Source: Aerococcaceae bacterium zg-1292 (GTDB lineage Bacteria > Bacillota > Bacilli > Lactobacillales > Aerococcaceae). Taken from it: a DNA stretch of 64,000 nucleotides. The notes beneath the pieces were generated by a model. It was not told where the DNA came from. It searched no databases and worked only from the letters and a program-made list of their open reading frames with translations. Below are positions 18,176 to 26,312 of this stretch, one piece after another. Each line of letters begins with the position of its first letter. Position 1 is the stretch's first letter. The stretch covers positions 310,001 through 374,000 of the forward strand of contig CP065955.1 in the NCBI GenBank assembly GCA_016126655.1, read 5' to 3'. Made by a program: the position numbers and the translations under genes.

Positions 18176-19351
18176 GTGTTGAAGTATTATCAATATAGTC
18201 GTCCTGAATTTACAGAGGATGTATTTACGAATGCACCAGATGTAAAAGTGGGAGAAGTAACAAAAGATGGCGTTGTGCCAACTGGCTTTTTCTTAACCAC
18301 CCATAGACCAACCTATTACAAGGTGAAAGGTGAATGGTTGTTACCAACACGTAGTTCGCTCAACTGTGTGGCAGTTGTCGGTGACGGCGAAGTAGTCATT
18401 AAAGAAATTCGTGATGTCAAAGTCGGTGATAAAATTGTTTTAGCGCGTAGTAACGATGCGGCTGAAGGAGTATTTGTTCATACTGATGGTTTCAGTGATG
18501 AAGTGATTCAATCCGGTGGTGATTTTGTTGAAGCATCGAATTCGACAAACTACAAAATGATGTATGAATTATTGAAACACGAAAAAGAAAACAATGGTTA
18601 TATTGTTTGGGTATTAGGTCCTGCTGTTGTATTTGACCATAATACACGTCGCGGGTTGTCTAAATTAGCTGAAAATGGTTATGTTCATTCATTGCTCGGT
18701 GGTAATGCAATGGCAACGCATGACTTAGAGGGTGGCTATTTAGGAACTGCGCTCGGACAAGATATTTATACTCAAATTTCAGAACCATTAGGTCACTACA
18801 ATCACTTAGACTTATTGAATGCGATTCGTCGTACGGGTTCGATTAAAGAATTTATCGATCAAGGCAATGTTAAAGATGGTTTTGTTAAAACATTAGTCAA
18901 ATTAGGTGTGCCAATTACTCTAGCAGGATCTATTCGTGACGATGGTCCATTACCAGAAGTGACGGCTCATGTCTATGATTCATTGACAAATGCGCGTGAA
19001 GAATTAACGAAAGCAACACTTGTTGTGTGTTTAGCAACAACCTTACACTCTGCTTCAAGTGCAGAAATTTCTTCAAGTTATCGTGTGGATGATGAAGGTA
19101 ATGTATTACCAGTATTTTTCTATACTGTGGACGTGACAGAAAATGCGGTAAGAAAAGTATCAGCTGCTCGTGAAAATGTTGCTGTACGTACATTGGTTAC
19201 TAATGTTCAAGACTTTGTTGTGAACTTAGAATACGAAATGGTCGGACACGAATCTGAGTTCGAAGATGAACAAGAAGTAGAAGCCGTTGAATATGTTGAA
19301 GTGAAAGCCGAAGCGGAACAAGAGGACGCGCTGGCTGAAGAGATTGAGTAA
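18176..19351 (+). CDS. Ornithine cyclodeaminase-like protein (TIGR00300 type), canonical copy
   Basis: A 391-residue protein resembling the TIGR00300 family. In methanogens and in the C-terminal domain of cyanobacterial AgrE/ArgZ, this family converts ornithine to proline and ammonia. Visible motifs: GVVPTGFFLTTHRPTYYKVK (about 30-50), GGNAMATHDLEGGYLGT near 175-190, and AGSIRDDGPLPEV near 250. The LOR/SDH N-terminal domain of longer relatives is missing, and an acidic tail follows residue 365. GTG 18176 is placed by GAGGAGG. It is the first gene of the operon; the next gene is a diverged paralog. The family call is from motif recall, and the substrate is not proven. Confidence 0.65.
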   Translation: MLKYYQYSRPEFTEDVFTNAPDVKVGEVTKDGVVPTGFFLTTHRPTYYKVKGEWLLPTRSSLNCVAVVGDGEVVIKEIRDVKVGDKIVLARSNDAAEGVFVHTDGFSDEVIQSGGDFVEASNSTNYKMMYELLKHEKENNGYIVWVLGPAVVFDHNTRRGLSKLAENGYVHSLLGGNAMATHDLEGGYLGTALGQDIYTQISEPLGHYNHLDLLNAIRRTGSIKEFIDQGNVKDGFVKTLVKLGVPITLAGSIRDDGPLPEVTAHVYDSLTNAREELTKATLVVCLATTLHSASSAEISSSYRVDDEGNVLPVFFYTVDVTENAVRKVSAARENVAVRTLVTNVQDFVVNLEYEMVGHESEFEDEQEVEAVEYVEVKAEAEQEDALAEEIE

Positions 19352-19371
19352 CTTTCTGGAGGTGAAGATAA

Positions 19372-20478
19372 ATGAAATTTAAATTAGAAATCCCAAAATA
19401 TCACGAACCCAATTTTGAACAAGAAAAATTTGTGAATGCACCTAATGCTAAGCTCGTTGAAGTCGAAGTTGATGGTATTTCACCTGAAAATTATCATGCA
19501 TTATCTGTATATCCAGAATATTTTAAAATTAATGGAAAATGGGTACTAGCGATTGATAGTCGTATGGATACCGTGTGTGTGGCAGACGATACACCGGGCG
19601 CAGAGCGTGTGGATATTGTTGAATTTAGAAATTTGAAAAAAGGCGACAAAGTTGTTATCGGTAGAACGGAAGATGGTAGCGAAGGTATTTATGTCTATAC
19701 CGAAGGATTCTTAGAAGAATCGTCTGACTCAGCGCTCTTTGGGTTTAGAACGGGTCGTTCGCGTGAAACAGCCTTCTCAAGAGACTATGACGAAATCTTT
19801 GAAGTATTGAAACATGAAAAAGAAAATAATGGTTACATTACGTGGATTTTAGGTTCTGCAACTTCATTAGATAATGATAGTCGTAAGGCTTTACAAGGAC
19901 TTATCGAACAAGGCTATGTAAATGCTATTTTCTGTGGTACCACAGCCGTGGCAGCTGATTTAGAAAAAGGTACCTATGACAGTATTATCGGTCAAACGGA
20001 ATATTTAGAAGATAAAAATACGTATACAAATTATTATGAAGTCATTAATGCCGTTAATGATATGGGCAGCATCGAAGCTTATGTTAAATCAGGTAAAGTG
20101 AAAGATGGTTTTGTCAAAGCGTGTGTCGAAAATGATGTAGATATCGTCATTGCAGGTACTATTCGCGACCGCTTAACATTCCCTGATACGTATAATAATG
20201 TGTATGAAGCGCAAGATGCGATGCGTTCACACGTTAAGAAAACATCAACAATTGTGATGACTTCAGCTATTTTATTCACGATTGCATCAGGAAATATGAC
20301 ACCATCTTATAACCAATTTGATGGCGTGATTCGTCCAATTTATATGTATACTGTTGATATTCAAGAATTTGCGGTAAATAAATTATCTGACCGCGGAACT
20401 TTAACGGCGAAAACAATTGTGACAAACTCACAAGATTTTGTGAAGAATATTTCACGGAATTTGATAGACAATCAATAA
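19372..20478 (+). CDS. Diverged TIGR00300-type paralog, possibly non-catalytic
   Basis: A 368-residue paralog of the preceding product, with shared EVLKHEKENNGYITWILGSA, VKDGFVKACVENDVD and SGNMTPSY blocks. The motifs that look functional in the first copy have changed: NAMATHDLE became TTAVAADLE (near 188), losing the His-Asp pair, and AGSIRDDGPLP became AGTIRDRLTFP (near 261). This suggests a regulatory or structural partner, or altered substrate use. It starts 20 bases after the first copy with GGAGGTG upstream; larE follows after 33 bases. A hetero-oligomer of the two products is a reasonable inference. Confidence 0.62.
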   Translation: MKFKLEIPKYHEPNFEQEKFVNAPNAKLVEVEVDGISPENYHALSVYPEYFKINGKWVLAIDSRMDTVCVADDTPGAERVDIVEFRNLKKGDKVVIGRTEDGSEGIYVYTEGFLEESSDSALFGFRTGRSRETAFSRDYDEIFEVLKHEKENNGYITWILGSATSLDNDSRKALQGLIEQGYVNAIFCGTTAVAADLEKGTYDSIIGQTEYLEDKNTYTNYYEVINAVNDMGSIEAYVKSGKVKDGFVKACVENDVDIVIAGTIRDRLTFPDTYNNVYEAQDAMRSHVKKTSTIVMTSAILFTIASGNMTPSYNQFDGVIRPIYMYTVDIQEFAVNKLSDRGTLTAKTIVTNSQDFVKNISRNLIDNQ

Positions 20479-20511
20479 AACGGTATACTTGCTTTATAGA
20501 AGGTGATAATC

Positions 20512-21321
20512 GTGTTATTAGAAAAACTGAAACAAGAATTGTTAACGATGAAGCGTGTCGCAATTTCGTTTTCCGGCGGTATTGACAGCACATTATTAGC
20601 ATATTGTGCCAACGATATATTAGGCAAGGATAATGTACTACTCGTCATTATCGATTCGGAGTTACATAAGCGTGAAGATGCACAGAATGCTGTAGCGATT
20701 GCGAAGCATTATGGTTGGCAATATGTCATTAAAGATATTCAAGAGCTTGATTCTGAGGCGATAAGAAATAATCACACGGATAGCTGGTATCATAGCAAAA
20801 TGATGTTGTATCAAGCAGTTATCGATTCAGCCAAAGAAAATGGTATCGAGTCTGTTTGCGACGGGATGATTTTAGATGATTTAAAAGATTACCGGCCAGG
20901 CCTAAAAGCACGAGATGAATTAGGTGTGATTAGTCCACTCGTTTTAGCGGGGTTTGCCAAGCCAGATGTGCGTCAATTAGCTAAAGCATTAGGCATCACT
21001 ATATGGAATCAAGCCTCATCGTGTAGTCTCATTTCAAGATTTCCTTACAATAGCACGATTACGCTTGAAGCAATTCAAAAAGTGAAAGCTGTCGAAAAAT
21101 TATTGGAAGCGCAAGGCTACGAAAATGCACGAGCGCGGTATTATCAATCGATGGTAAAACTAGAAATACCATTTGAGAAGATACAAGCATTCTTTGCAGC
21201 GAGTGGCCCGCTAAAAGAACAAATTAAGGCGATTGGTTTTAAAAATGTAGCGCTTGATTTAGATGGCTATCATTATGGTAATATGAACAATACGTTGAAA
21301 GGTAAAGAGGTGAGTGGATGA
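20512..21321 (+). CDS. larE: LarE: sulfur transferase for nickel-pincer cofactor
   Basis: LarE activates the carboxylates of the LarB product with ATP and inserts sulfur, the second step in making the nickel-pincer nucleotide. The 269 residues carry the PP-loop SFSGGIDSTLLAY (about 18-30), DGMILDDLKDYRPGLKA, and SSCSLISRFPY, whose Cys171 is a candidate sacrificial cysteine. GTG 20512 is preceded by AAGGTG; an in-frame GTG at 20503 is inside that site. The stop overlaps the larC start (ATGA), so the two are coupled. It follows the ornithine-cyclodeaminase-like pair, an unusual partner for lar genes. Confidence 0.88.
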   Translation: MLLEKLKQELLTMKRVAISFSGGIDSTLLAYCANDILGKDNVLLVIIDSELHKREDAQNAVAIAKHYGWQYVIKDIQELDSEAIRNNHTDSWYHSKMMLYQAVIDSAKENGIESVCDGMILDDLKDYRPGLKARDELGVISPLVLAGFAKPDVRQLAKALGITIWNQASSCSLISRFPYNSTITLEAIQKVKAVEKLLEAQGYENARARYYQSMVKLEIPFEKIQAFFAASGPLKEQIKAIGFKNVALDLDGYHYGNMNNTLKGKEVSG

Positions 21322-22223
21322 CAACATTGTGGATTGATTGTAAATATGGAATTGCTGGTGATATGCTTTTGGCTTCCCTAATTGATTTAGGAGCTGACCA
21401 AGCGAGAGTCGAAGCGGAGATTAAGAAACTGAATATCGAAGATTTTACATTCGGTATTGTGAAAAAGAACGTGTTAGGCATCACCGCCAACTATTTAAAG
21501 CTTGATTTATTTGGTCACGACCAACCATCGCCTGCGTACCATCATCACGATGAGCATGCGCATGACCATGGTCATCACCACCATCACGATGAGCATGCGC
21601 ACGACCACGTTCACCATCATCACGATGAACACGCGCACGACCACGTTCACCACCATCATCATGGTGACCATACGCATGACCATCACAGCCATACGCACCA
21701 TCATGACCATGACCATCGTAGCGCGGCGGATATTTATCATCTGATTAATCATAGTGACTTAAGTCCGTATGTAAAAGAGAAGAGCATACTATTATTTAAA
21801 GAGATTGCTAGAGCTGAATCAAAAATTCATGGCGTGCCTGAAGCAGAAGTGCATTTCCATGAAGTGGGCGCATTGGACTCCATTATTGATATTATTGGTG
21901 TTTGTGCAGCATTAGAAGATTTAGCTGTCGATAAGATTTATGCTTCGCCAGTTCCGACAGGACATGGTTTAGTGACAATGGCGCACGGTTTATATCCAAT
22001 ACCTGCACCTGCCACTGCTGAAATTTTAGTCGGTGTACCGCTAGCTGAATTTTCAGAAAAAGGCGAATTAACCACTCCAACTGGTGCGGCGTTTTTAAAA
22101 GTATTAGTAGATGAATTTTCAGAATCACCAGGTGGTATTATTGAGAAAATCGGTTATGGTGCTGGAACTGCTAATTTTGCGCATCCGAATGTGTTACGCA
22201 CAGTTTTACTAAAAAAAAAGTAG
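21318..22223 (+). CDS. larC1: LarC N-terminal part (LarC1): nickel insertion into pincer cofactor
   Basis: LarC inserts nickel into the pyridinium dithiocarboxylate mononucleotide in a CTP-dependent step. This frame encodes 301 residues: IDCKYGIAGDMLLASLIDLGA at the start, a His/Asp-rich stretch of about 60 residues (74-133) likely to bind or store Ni2+, then EAEVHFHEVGALDSIIDIIG and PVPTGHGLVTMAHGLYPIPAPAT. It ends LLKKK then TAG within an A-run. The DNA for the His-rich part is itself a tandem repeat. In Lactobacillus plantarum larC is likewise split and joined by ribosomal frameshifting; the same geometry is seen here. Confidence 0.9.
   Translation: MTTLWIDCKYGIAGDMLLASLIDLGADQARVEAEIKKLNIEDFTFGIVKKNVLGITANYLKLDLFGHDQPSPAYHHHDEHAHDHGHHHHHDEHAHDHVHHHHDEHAHDHVHHHHHGDHTHDHHSHTHHHDHDHRSAADIYHLINHSDLSPYVKEKSILLFKEIARAESKIHGVPEAEVHFHEVGALDSIIDIIGVCAALEDLAVDKIYASPVPTGHGLVTMAHGLYPIPAPATAEILVGVPLAEFSEKGELTTPTGAAFLKVLVDEFSESPGGIIEKIGYGAGTANFAHPNVLRTVLLKKK
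22214..22220 (+). other. Slippery heptamer for -1 frameshift in larC
   Basis: In the larC1 frame the sequence reads CTA AAA AAA AAG TAG. The heptamer A AAA AAG (22214-22220) is the classical bacterial -1 slippery site, placed directly before the TAG stop. A -1 slip continues as GTA GAC GCA ACG into the larC2 frame, which is open to 22684 without interruption. I found no obvious stimulatory hairpin or upstream Shine-Dalgarno by eye. Confidence 0.75.
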
Positions 22224-22684
22224 ACGCAACGCCATCTAATATTGTGGTGATTGAATCACAAATTGATGATATGTCCGGTGAAGAATTTGGTTTTGTGATG
22301 GAAACATTACTCAATCAATCAGGGATATTGGATGTCTATTATACTTCCATTCAGATGAAGAAAAATCGTCCAGGAGTATTGCTGACGGTGTTGGCAAAAA
22401 ATGAGTTGCGAGAAAAGGTTGTGTCATTTATCTTACGTTCGACAACCACCTTTGGTGTGCGTTATTATCCAGTCAATCGAACAGTGATTGAGCGCCAGTT
22501 TAAATCAATTGAAACACCGTATGGTTGGGTTCAATATAAAATTGGAACTTTGGATAACCAAGTGGTTAAGGCGACACCGGAATATGACCAAGTAAAAGAA
22601 ATTGCGATTCAGCGAGGGTTACCAATAACTGAATTAATGAAAGAGTTAAAAGAAATAGGTAGAAAGCTAACGTTAGATACTTAA
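22220..22684 (+). CDS. larC2: LarC C-terminal part (LarC2), reached by -1 frameshift
   Basis: The frame continues larC1 in the -1 frame: VDATPSNIVVIESQIDDMSGEE, then FRSIETPYGWVQYK-like family segments and the end REIAIQRGLPITELMKEL-type helix. This is the LarC C-terminal domain of about 150 residues that binds CTP and nickel. A GTG at 22244 could start it independently, but it has no good ribosome binding site, so fusion by frameshifting is preferred. The next gene is 200 bases downstream; the gap 22690-22885 has only degenerate repeat-like sequence and a TATAAT near 22850. Confidence 0.85.
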   Translation, partial: VDATPSNIVVIESQIDDMSGEEFGFVMETLLNQSGILDVYYTSIQMKKNRPGVLLTVLAKNELREKVVSFILRSTTTFGVRYYPVNRTVIERQFKSIETPYGWVQYKIGTLDNQVVKATPEYDQVKEIAIQRGLPITELMKELKEIGRKLTLDT

Positions 22685-22885
22685 GATAAAAAGGTTCGAT
22701 ATCAACCGCTGTTGATGAGCTTTATGATTGGGATTGGACATTGAAGTGTTCAGTCCCATTTTGAGCTTATAATTGCAAGTGAGACCGGAATAGTCTAAGA
22801 AAAAATGTAACCGATTAATCTTTCAGTACGAGGAAGTTAGTGATATAATAAATGGTAATAATAACAAAAGAAAGGGGTTAACAAA

Positions 22886-23377
22886 ATGAGAGAAATGCGT
22901 CGAAGTGACCGTTTAATCACAGATGTTGAAGAAATTAAAACGATATTGGATAGTGTGAAGTTTTTACATTGTGGTTTGTTTGATGAGGAATATCCCTATG
23001 TTGTACCATTGCATTACGGCTATGAGTATGATGATGAAAATGATAAATGGACCTTTTATATGCACGGTGCTCCAGAAGGTAAAAAGGTTGATTTAATTAA
23101 ACAAAATGGCAAAGTTTGCTTGCAAATAGATACGGATGTGATACCGGTGGATGGTGGTGAAGTTGCCTGTATGCATGGCGCTCTATTTAAATCAGTAATG
23201 GCATTTGGTCACGCTCGTCTGTTAGAAACGCCTGAAGAAAAAATAGCGGCGCTACAAGTTTTGATGACGCATCAAGTAGGACGTGAGTTTCCATTTAATG
23301 AAAAAATGGTGGGTTATGTAGCAGTGATTAAAGTTGAAGTGGATACACTAACCGCTAAAGCTAAATTAACGCCATAA
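22886..23377 (+). CDS. Pyridoxamine 5'-phosphate oxidase-like flavoprotein (NimA family)
   Basis: A 163-residue split-barrel flavin-binding protein resembling 5-nitroimidazole resistance (Nim) proteins. Family segments: MRRSDRLITDVEEIKTIL at the start, FLHCGLFDEEYPYVVPLHYGYEY, FYMHGAPEGKKVDLIKQNG, and VMAFGHARLLETPEEK. The cofactor is probably FMN or a related flavin, and the physiological substrate is unknown. Strong ribosome binding site AAAGGGG. DUF3842 starts 19 bases after its stop, so it continues or begins an operon; a TATAAT near 22850 could give an own promoter. Confidence 0.83.
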   Translation: MREMRRSDRLITDVEEIKTILDSVKFLHCGLFDEEYPYVVPLHYGYEYDDENDKWTFYMHGAPEGKKVDLIKQNGKVCLQIDTDVIPVDGGEVACMHGALFKSVMAFGHARLLETPEEKIAALQVLMTHQVGREFPFNEKMVGYVAVIKVEVDTLTAKAKLTP

Positions 23378-23396
23378 CAGAGTGAAGGGGATTAAA

Positions 23397-23804
23397 GTGA
23401 AGAAAGTATTAATTATTGATGGTCAAGGTGGTAAAATCGGGTCTGTTTTCGCGGAAAAAATAATTAAAGAACAGTTACCGGTAGAATTACTAGTCGTAGG
23501 TACTAATGCAATTGCCACACAAACGATGTTAAAAGTAGGAAAAATCAATGGTGCTACAGGTGAGAGTGCTATTTGTTTCAATGCGAACAATGTTGATATC
23601 CTGATTGCTCCGGTTGGTTTATTATTTGAATATTCTTTCTTCGGAGAAGTGACACCTCAAATGGTAGAGGCGATTCGAAAAAGTAATGCAGAGAAAATAA
23701 TTATTCCGTTCAGTCAGTGCAATCATTATCATTTTATCGGAGAAAATATTTCGATGTCTCGTATTATCGAGCTAGGATATGAAAAGTTGAAAGAGTTAAT
23801 TTAA
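23397..23804 (+). CDS. DUF3842 family protein
   Basis: A 135-residue protein of the DUF3842 family. It starts KKVLIIDGQGGKIGSVFAE, a glycine-rich nucleotide-binding-like loop, followed by GTNAIATQTMLKVG, INGATGESAI and EVTPQMVEAIRKSNAEKI, then IPFSQCNHYHF. The conserved Cys-Asn-His cluster near the C-terminus could hold a metal. Function unknown. GTG 23397 is chosen because GAAGGGG lies six bases upstream; the upstream ATG region overlaps the previous stop context. Its place within the lar-type operon is worth noting. Confidence 0.78.
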   Translation: MKKVLIIDGQGGKIGSVFAEKIIKEQLPVELLVVGTNAIATQTMLKVGKINGATGESAICFNANNVDILIAPVGLLFEYSFFGEVTPQMVEAIRKSNAEKIIIPFSQCNHYHFIGENISMSRIIELGYEKLKELI

Positions 23805-23820
23805 AGTAGGTGATAATCAA

Positions 23821-24363
23821 ATGATGATTGATTATAAAGAGGTAATAGCGTTTTGGTTTCAAGAAATCGATGCTTCGTATTGGTTTAAAGTAGACCCTGA
23901 ATTTGATAAGCAATTAACAGAACGTTTTTATGATACCTATCAACAAGCAGTTAAAGGTGAGTTAGCACACTGGCGCGAGACCATTGAAGGTAGATTGGCT
24001 GAAATCATTGTATTAGATCAATTTGCACGGAATATGTTCCGCAATGATGCGCAAGCATTTGCTTTTGATTCGTTAGCATTAGTGTTAGCGCAAGAAGCAA
24101 TTAAAGATGGACATTTTAAGCAGTTAGAGGCGCAAAAACAGCGTTTTATGCTGATGCCTTTTATGCATGCTGAATCACCGAACATTCAAGCACAGAGTGT
24201 GGCACTTTTTAGTGAGCTCGGATTAGAGAAACCATTAAAATATGCGATAGAACATAAAACAATTATTGATAAATTTGGGCGTTTTCCGCATAGAAATGCT
24301 GTATTAAACCGTCAATCCACACAAGAAGAACGAGAATGCTTGAAAGATTTTAATTCGTTTTAA
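23821..24363 (+). CDS. DUF924 family protein
   Basis: A 180-residue, mostly helical DUF924 protein. Conserved parts: VIAFWFQEIDASYWFKVDPEFD, LAEIIVLDQFARNMFRND, RFMLMPFMHAESPNIQ and FGRFPHRNAVLNRQSTQEE. The fold is TPR-like; no reaction is assigned. ATG 23821 with GTAGGTGAT upstream. It is cotranscribed with DUF3842 (16-base gap) and followed after 18 bases by an AraC-type regulator. Confidence 0.85.
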   Translation: MMIDYKEVIAFWFQEIDASYWFKVDPEFDKQLTERFYDTYQQAVKGELAHWRETIEGRLAEIIVLDQFARNMFRNDAQAFAFDSLALVLAQEAIKDGHFKQLEAQKQRFMLMPFMHAESPNIQAQSVALFSELGLEKPLKYAIEHKTIIDKFGRFPHRNAVLNRQSTQEERECLKDFNSF

Positions 24364-24381
24364 GGCGAAGGAGGGGAAACT

Positions 24382-25653
24382 ATGCGAAACGACGATCATC
24401 TGGTTTCCATACAGCGAGAAGAAGAGGAGTATTTTGCCAATCAAACCATTCCACATTCTTTTTCGATTGCTTATGAATCAGTAGACAGTCCGACAGAGCC
24501 CATTTTACATAAGTATGCGCGTTTTTGGTATATAACGAGTGGAGAGGCAATTTTTATTATTCAAAATAAAAGAATTGTGCTACAAGCCGGTGACCTTGTA
24601 GGTATCTTACCGTGGCAATGCACGGAAATCGCAGAAGTTCATGTGCCGCTAGAATTTTATGTGATTGTGTATGAGTATGATTTAATTAATGGTATTTTAA
24701 AAAGTAATGCCATTTTACTCAATGGGCATATAGATTTTTCAAATGCGATTGAAACAAATTTTCGAGTACCACTCGATGAGAAGGGGAAAGAGCTGATTCA
24801 ATATATTATTGATTTGATGTCGGTGGAATTAGATGGTGGCGAGTACCACGACTCAGTTTTTCAAGAGATTTCTGCGCTTACCGTGGCCAATGCTATTGTT
24901 CAATTAATTCTTTATTTTGTTAAAGCAAATTTACAAAACATGAAAGTAGAAGATGACCATCATTTTATTGATTTTGTCGACGATAATATTAAGATGTTCC
25001 ATTATATATATGCTCACTTGAACGATAAAGTAACCTTGCGCGATGTAGCAGAAACATTTTATATGTCTGAGTCATCGGTGAGTAAGTATATTAATGAGAC
25101 CACAGGACTGAATTTTACTAATTTGATTACAACGATGAAAATTGCCAGGCTTATGAATATGTTGCATTATTCAGATAAGACATTGGGTGAGTTAGCTGTT
25201 TATCTAGGTTATGTGGATGCAGCGCATATTTCCACTTTTTTTAAATCGAAAACAGGGCATAATATTAATGAGTTTAAAAAGCTTTGGCGACAAAATAATA
25301 ATAGTCATGCTGCTATTAAACGAGTTCCCGATTTGTTATCTTATATTGTGCAGCATAGTAATCAATCGCTTGAAAAAGAAGAGTTAGCGATTAAATTTGA
25401 TATTCCAGTTTATATTTTTAATAGTATTTTTGAGACGTATACCGGACGAGAGTTTCACGATTTTATCAATTATATTCGTATTATCCGAGCAACAGAACGT
25501 TTGATGACGACGGATGAGTCAATTGCTAATATTGCTTATGACGCAGGATTTCAAACGACAAAAACATTTAACCGCAATTTTAAAAAGTATTATGGACATA
25601 GTCCTAGTGAGTTTCGAAAATTATTTGCGTTTCAATCTAATTTGTTATCATAA
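24382..25653 (+). CDS. AraC-family regulator with two DNA-binding domains
   Basis: A 423-residue transcription regulator. The N-terminal half is a cupin-like sensor (FWYITSGEAIFIIQNKRIVLQAGDLVGIL, split by me near 55-80). A first AraC helix-turn-helix pair lies at about 215-305 (LRDVAETFYMSESSVSKYI, then YVDAAHISTFFKSKTGHN). A second complete pair lies at about 330-420 (LEKEELAIKFDIPVYIFN, then YDAGFQTTKTFNRNFKKYY and GHSPSEFRKL). Most AraC proteins have one such domain. It ends the operon and may control the adjacent catabolic genes. GGAGGGG precedes the ATG. Confidence 0.85.
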   Translation: MRNDDHLVSIQREEEEYFANQTIPHSFSIAYESVDSPTEPILHKYARFWYITSGEAIFIIQNKRIVLQAGDLVGILPWQCTEIAEVHVPLEFYVIVYEYDLINGILKSNAILLNGHIDFSNAIETNFRVPLDEKGKELIQYIIDLMSVELDGGEYHDSVFQEISALTVANAIVQLILYFVKANLQNMKVEDDHHFIDFVDDNIKMFHYIYAHLNDKVTLRDVAETFYMSESSVSKYINETTGLNFTNLITTMKIARLMNMLHYSDKTLGELAVYLGYVDAAHISTFFKSKTGHNINEFKKLWRQNNNSHAAIKRVPDLLSYIVQHSNQSLEKEELAIKFDIPVYIFNSIFETYTGREFHDFINYIRIIRATERLMTTDESIANIAYDAGFQTTKTFNRNFKKYYGHSPSEFRKLFAFQSNLLS

Positions 25654-25667
25654 TCCCCTTATTAAAA

Positions 25668-25713
25668 CCTTAATAATTAGCTTCAAATCGGAGTTAATTA
25701 TTGAGGCTTTTTT
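25668..25713 (+). terminator. Terminator after the AraC-type regulator
   Basis: CCTTAATAATTA pairs with TAATTATTGAGG (one G-U pair) and is followed by C and six T. It lies 15 bases after the stop and closes the long lar-type operon. Confidence 0.85.
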
Positions 25714-25737
25714 GGTTAAAGAATTTTATTGGGTAGG

Positions 25738-26102
25738 TTGCATATTTCGGCTCGCTTGGGCTGCCTCGACGTCTACTTTAGAAGGCGCCTCAGTGTGATA
25801 CTCGTACAAAGGTATGTTAGATTTAGGCTCACTCGGACTGTCTCGACATCCACTTCAGAAAACTCTTGAAGCGCATCAGTGCTTCGGCGATTTTTCCTCC
25901 AGTGTTTCGAGGCAGGGCGCCCTCGCTCGCGCTATTTTCTCCAGTGGTTCATTTCAAAGCGCTCGTTGTCGCACTATATGTATTTTGGTTCGCTCGGATT
26001 GACTTGACATCCACTTCAAAAGGCGCCTTTGTGCGCTACACGCACGCAGTTACCTTTCTCCAGTGGTTCAAGTCAGAGCATCCTCGCTCGCACCATGTTT
26101 AT
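25738..26102 (-). repeat. Cluster of dispersed structured repeats, reverse orientation
   Basis: Three to four units read on the minus strand. The best pairs are at 25835-25960 (arms CTGCCTCGA and TCGAGACAG when read on the minus strand, one mismatch) and 25985-26100, close to the 119-bp tandem type (arms CTGACTTGA and TCAAGTCAA). A short left-arm fragment of the TGAAATGA subtype lies between them, and a partial unit lies at 25742-25800. Open frames through this region are by-products. The rest of 25654-26312 holds a terminator, a promoter and a possible leader peptide. Confidence 0.8.
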
Positions 26103-26176
26103 ACGAGAAGGGGCTCGAAATGATAGGGCTTTCTAAAAATGTCCACATATACAATAAAACTTATCTAGAATGTCCC

Positions 26177-26203
26177 TTGTGTAAGCGTTTAATTTGGTAT
26201 AAT
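26177..26203 (+). promoter_or_regulatory. Promoter of the symporter/arcC/arcB operon with cre-like site
   Basis: -10 TATAAT (26198-26203) with a -35-like TTGTGT (26177-26182), spacing 15, a little short. TGTAAGCGTTTAAT (26180-26193) matches 12 of 14 positions of the CcpA cre consensus and fills the spacer. Catabolite control of an arginine/ornithine-type pathway would be usual for Lactobacillales. Confidence 0.55.
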
Positions 26204-26250
26204 TTCTTACATAAGCAATGGTTCAAAATATGTTTCTGTGAGGTGATGTC

Positions 26251-26289
26251 ATGCTGGGTAATTTGTTGTTATGTCGCTGGTTAATATAG
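26251..26289 (+). CDS. Possible 12-residue leader peptide
   Basis: ATG 26251 with GAGGTG eight bases upstream encodes MLGNLLLCRWLI and stops 23 bases before the symporter start. A run of leucines with Arg-Trp is the kind of peptide that could sense translation, but no terminator/antiterminator pair was found here. Reported as a weak possibility. Confidence 0.25.
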   Translation: MLGNLLLCRWLI

Positions 26290-26312
26290 GTTTATCCTAG
26301 AAGGAGGATATT

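Noticed and set aside
21502-21752. Met/Thr-rich and Met/Val-rich frames over the larC His-rich region
   Set aside because: They are alternative-frame readings of the CAT/CAC-rich repeat encoding the His stretch.
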